38,189 nucleotides of DNA, from contig NZ_BJNV01000051.1 in the NCBI RefSeq assembly GCF_006539865.1, positions 1 to 38,189 on the forward strand. Reading direction: 5' to 3'. The notes beneath the pieces are model-generated. The model did no database searches, was not told the DNA's origin, and was given only the letters and a program-made list of their open reading frames with translations. The translations under genes and the position numbers were made by a program. The stretch comes from Zoogloea ramigera (GTDB lineage Bacteria; Pseudomonadota; Gammaproteobacteria; Burkholderiales; Rhodocyclaceae). How positions within the stretch are numbered: position 1 is the stretch's first letter; the number at the start of each line of letters is the position of its first letter. Shown here piece by piece: positions 35,954 to 38,189 of this stretch.

Positions 35954-36988
35954 ATGACCTACGCCATCGCCCGCCCCGACCAGGGCATCGCCGCCGCCCT
36001 CCAGCAACGCATCGACACCAAGACCAAGCCCCTCGGCGCCCTCGGCAGGCTGGAGGCGCTGGCCCGGCAGATCGGCCTGATCCAGCAGACCCTCAGCCCG
36101 GCGCTGCGCGAGCCGCACATGCTGGTGTTCGCGGGCGACCACGGCGCGGCCAGGGCCGGCGTGTCGGCCTACCCCCAGGACGTGACCTGGCAGATGGTCG
36201 AGAACTTCCTGGCCGGCGGCGCGGCGATCAATGTGTTCGCACGCCAGATGGGCATGGGCCTGACGGTCGTCGACGCCGGCGTGGCCCACGACTTCGGCAC
36301 CCGCCCGGGCCTGGTGAACGCCAAGGTCGCCCCCGGCACCGCCAACTACCTGGAAGAGCCGGCGATGAGCGCCGCCCAGCGCGACGCCGCCCTCACCCGC
36401 GGCCGTGAGCTCGCGCAGAACCTGGCCGCCAACGGGTGCACGGTGGTCGGCTTCGGCGAGATGGGCATCGGCAACACCGCCGCCGCCTCGCTGCTCACCC
36501 ACTGCCTCACCGGCGCCGAGCTCAACGGCGTGATCGGCCGCGGCACCGGCCACGACGACGCCGGCATGGAGCGCAAGCGCGCCCTGCTGGCCCGGGCGAT
36601 CGCCCGCGGCGGCCGCCCCGCCGACCCGCTGGCGGCGCTGGCCGAATACGGCGGCTTCGAGATCGCGATGATGGCCGGCGCGATGCTGGGCGCCGCCGAG
36701 GCGAAGATGGTGTTGCTGATCGACGGCTTCATCGTCACCAGCGCGTTGCTGGTGGCCCACGCGCTGGCCCCCGAGATCCTCGACTACTGCGTCTTCGCCC
36801 ACCGCTCCAACGAGGCCGGCCACGTCGTCCAGCTGGCCCGCCTGGGCATCGAGCCGCTGGTGCAGCTCGACCTGCGCCTGGGCGAAGGCACCGGCGCCGC
36901 GCTGGCCTACCCGCTGGTGCAGGCGGCGGTGAACTTCATGAACGAGATGGCCAGCTTCGAATCGGCTGGCGTCGCCGGCAAGGCCTGA
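35954..36988 (+). CDS. cobT: Nicotinate-nucleotide-dimethylbenzimidazole phosphoribosyltransferase
   Basis: The 344-residue enzyme makes alpha-ribazole phosphate from a lower-ligand base and nicotinate mononucleotide for cobalamin. Family motifs include [10 protein letters not shown] (25-34), [16 protein letters not shown] (59-74), [14 protein letters not shown] (167-179, E169) and the catalytic E311 in [10 protein letters not shown]. Length is standard. The gene lies 92 bases after the gdhA terminator and starts the cobT-cobS-cobC run; the gap to cobS is 14 bases. No second riboswitch is visible in the short upstream region. Confidence 0.97.
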   Translation: MTYAIARPDQGIAAALQQRIDTKTKPLGALGRLEALARQIGLIQQTLSPALREPHMLVFAGDHGAARAGVSAYPQDVTWQMVENFLAGGAAINVFARQMGMGLTVVDAGVAHDFGTRPGLVNAKVAPGTANYLEEPAMSAAQRDAALTRGRELAQNLAANGCTVVGFGEMGIGNTAAASLLTHCLTGAELNGVIGRGTGHDDAGMERKRALLARAIARGGRPADPLAALAEYGGFEIAMMAGAMLGAAEAKMVLLIDGFIVTSALLVAHALAPEILDYCVFAHRSNEAGHVVQLARLGIEPLVQLDLRLGEGTGAALAYPLVQAAVNFMNEMASFESAGVAGKA

Positions 36989-37002
36989 GCGCCGGCCTGC
37001 CC

Positions 37003-37770
37003 ATGCGCCAGCTCGAACTCTTCTTCATCGCCCTGGCCTATTTCACCCGCCTGCCGGTACCCGGCTGGGTGGCCTTCGCGCCCGAAAAGCTCGGCCAGGC
37101 GGCCCGTTTTCTGCCGCTGGTGGGCTGGGTCGTGGCGGCGATCGGCGCGGCGGTGTACTGGCTGGCGGCACAGGCGCTGCCGGTCGACATCGCCGTCGTG
37201 CTGTCGATGGCCGCCACCGTGCGCGTCACCGGCGCCTTCCACGAGGACGGCTGGGCCGACACCTGTGACGGCCTGGGCGGCGGCTGGACCAAGGCCCGGG
37301 TGCTGGAGATCATGAAGGACTCCCGCATCGGCAGCTTCGGCGCAATCGGCCTGGTGCTGCTGATCCTGGGCAAATACCTGGCCCTTTCCCACCTCGGCGC
37401 CGAGCACGATTACCCGCTCGTCGCCGCGCTGCTGGTCGCCCACCCGCTGTCGCGCCTCGCCGCGGTGAGCCTGATGGCGGTGCTCGACTACGCTCGCGCC
37501 GACGACAGCTCCAAGTCGGCCCCGGTGGCCCGCCGCCTGAGCGCCACCGAGCTCGGCCTGGCAAGCCTTTTCGGGGTGCTGCCGCTGTTGCTGCTGAATC
37601 CGCGGGAGGCGCTCGGAGCCCTCATCGCCACCGCCGCCGTCACCCTGTGGTCGCTGCGCACCTATGCCCGCCGGCTCGGCGGCTACACCGGCGACTGCCT
37701 GGGCGCCACCCAACAACTGGCCGAAGTGGCCATCTATTTCGGGATCCTCGCCGCATGGAGCTTTACCTGA
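37003..37770 (+). CDS. cobS: Adenosylcobinamide-GDP ribazoletransferase (cobalamin synthase)
   Basis: The 255-residue integral membrane enzyme joins adenosylcobinamide-GDP to alpha-ribazole (phosphate), the last assembly step. The N-terminus [14 protein letters not shown] is the family signature, followed by the acidic metal-binding region [18 protein letters not shown] (about 77-94) and [15 protein letters not shown]. Several hydrophobic helices follow, with the late [16 protein letters not shown] motif. The ATG at 37003 gives the normal beginning. It lies 14 bases after cobT and overlaps cobC by 16 bases, a tight operon. Confidence 0.96.
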   Translation: MRQLELFFIALAYFTRLPVPGWVAFAPEKLGQAARFLPLVGWVVAAIGAAVYWLAAQALPVDIAVVLSMAATVRVTGAFHEDGWADTCDGLGGGWTKARVLEIMKDSRIGSFGAIGLVLLILGKYLALSHLGAEHDYPLVAALLVAHPLSRLAAVSLMAVLDYARADDSSKSAPVARRLSATELGLASLFGVLPLLLLNPREALGALIATAAVTLWSLRTYARRLGGYTGDCLGATQQLAEVAIYFGILAAWSFT

Positions 37771-38189
37771 TCCGCCACCCCCGGCCGCAAGTCGCGCCGG
37801 GGGTCTGCTACGGCCAGACCGACCTCGGCCTCGCCGAACCCGCCGCCGAAGTGGCCGAGCGCCTGCGCCCGCTACTGCCCGCCGACTTCGCGCTCCATGC
37901 CAGCCCGCTGGCCCGCGCCCGCCTGCTCGCCGAAGCCCTCGGCACGCCGCGGCTCGACGCGCGCCTCCAGGAGATCCACTTCGGCGACTGGGAAGGGCGC
38001 AGCTTCGACGAGATCGGCCAGCCGGCGCTCGACGCCTGGGCCGCGTCGCCCCTCGACTTCGCGCCACCGGGGGGCGAATCGCCCCGCCGGATGGCCGCCC
38101 GCAGCCACGCCTTTCTGGCCGAGCTGCGCGCCGAGGCGCCCGCCGCCGCGGTGGTGGTGGCCCACGGCGGGCCGCTGCGCGCCATCGCC
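37755..38189 (+). CDS. cobC: Alpha-ribazole phosphatase (histidine phosphatase family), 3' end outside window
   Basis: The reading frame opens at ATG 37755 and has no stop before the window ends, giving the first 145 residues. [16 protein letters not shown] holds the phosphohistidine H8, HASPLARAR (about 48-56) the second phosphate-binding arginines, [14 protein letters not shown] the conserved acidic segment, and [12 protein letters not shown] the second catalytic histidine. It dephosphorylates alpha-ribazole or cobalamin 5'-phosphate. The usual RHG of the superfamily is RHP here, followed by a proline-rich start that I associate with betaproteobacterial CobC proteins. It overlaps the cobS end by 16 bases and is the last gene visible of the run. 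Confidence 0.9.
   Translation, partial: MELYLIRHPRPQVAPGVCYGQTDLGLAEPAAEVAERLRPLLPADFALHASPLARARLLAEALGTPRLDARLQEIHFGDWEGRSFDEIGQPALDAWAASPLDFAPPGGESPRRMAARSHAFLAELRAEAPAAAVVVAHGGPLRAIA

Overview
The window is GC-rich DNA with dense, mostly 72%-GC-looking coding regions. Its gene set (aerobic cobalamin salvage and late synthesis, a TonB-dependent receptor, type I-F CRISPR, NhaD-type antiporter, AroD/AroE, 447-residue glutamate dehydrogenase) suggests a Gram-negative proteobacterium, most likely a betaproteobacterium of the Rhodocyclales/Azoarcus type. That placement is inferred from gene content and protein flavour; no rRNA is present.

Layout. (1) 1-4911: the trailer-side part of a very long type I-F CRISPR array, with 82 repeats in view; the leader and cas genes lie to the left of the window. 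(2) 4974-12129: housekeeping and accessory metabolism: a dienelactone hydrolase, a small lipoprotein, an NhaD-type antiporter, an aroD-aroE-terC-usp run on the minus strand with a divergent IclR regulator, and an alpha/beta hydrolase. (3) 12296-15640: a SWIM-SNF2 helicase. (4) 15640-16470: a small cassette bordered by REP-like repeats. It holds the collapsed remains of what looks like a DUF2778 (Tlde1-like) effector gene and an intact overlapping small membrane protein that could be its immunity protein. (5) 17157-21427: a two-gene Gabija-type anti-phage system (OLD-family ATPase/TOPRIM nuclease plus UvrD-like helicase), clearly lower in GC than its surroundings. (6) 21597-23660: a small hypothetical gene with terminator, about 13 units of a 21-bp palindrome-bearing tandem repeat, and a signalling-type gene broken by a 234-bp MITE with 17-bp inverted ends and a TTGAT duplication. 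(7) 23666-27732: a secreted HExxH protein, a soluble CZB chemoreceptor, three tRNA genes (Leu-CAG, Asp-GTC, Gly-GCC), a REPIN, a bestrophin and a META-domain lipoprotein. (8) 27839-38189: cobalamin metabolism. A cobalamin riboswitch precedes btuB-btuC-btuD-cobO (plus a D-2-hydroxyacid dehydrogenase) on the minus strand; cobU, cobT, cobS and a partial cobC run on the plus strand, with gdhA and its terminator placed between cobU and cobT.

How the parts work together. The cobalamin genes form one physiological unit: BtuB imports corrinoid across the outer membrane, BtuCD across the inner membrane, CobO adenosylates it, CobU/CobT/CobS/CobC attach the lower ligand loop, and the riboswitch lets coenzyme B12 shut off uptake. 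The left half of the window is a defence-rich area: a CRISPR array, a Gabija pair and a decayed toxin/immunity cassette lie within about 21 kb. The least explained items are the 21-bp phased repeat array (22281-22545), the MITE-broken gene, and the effector remnant with its retained partner.
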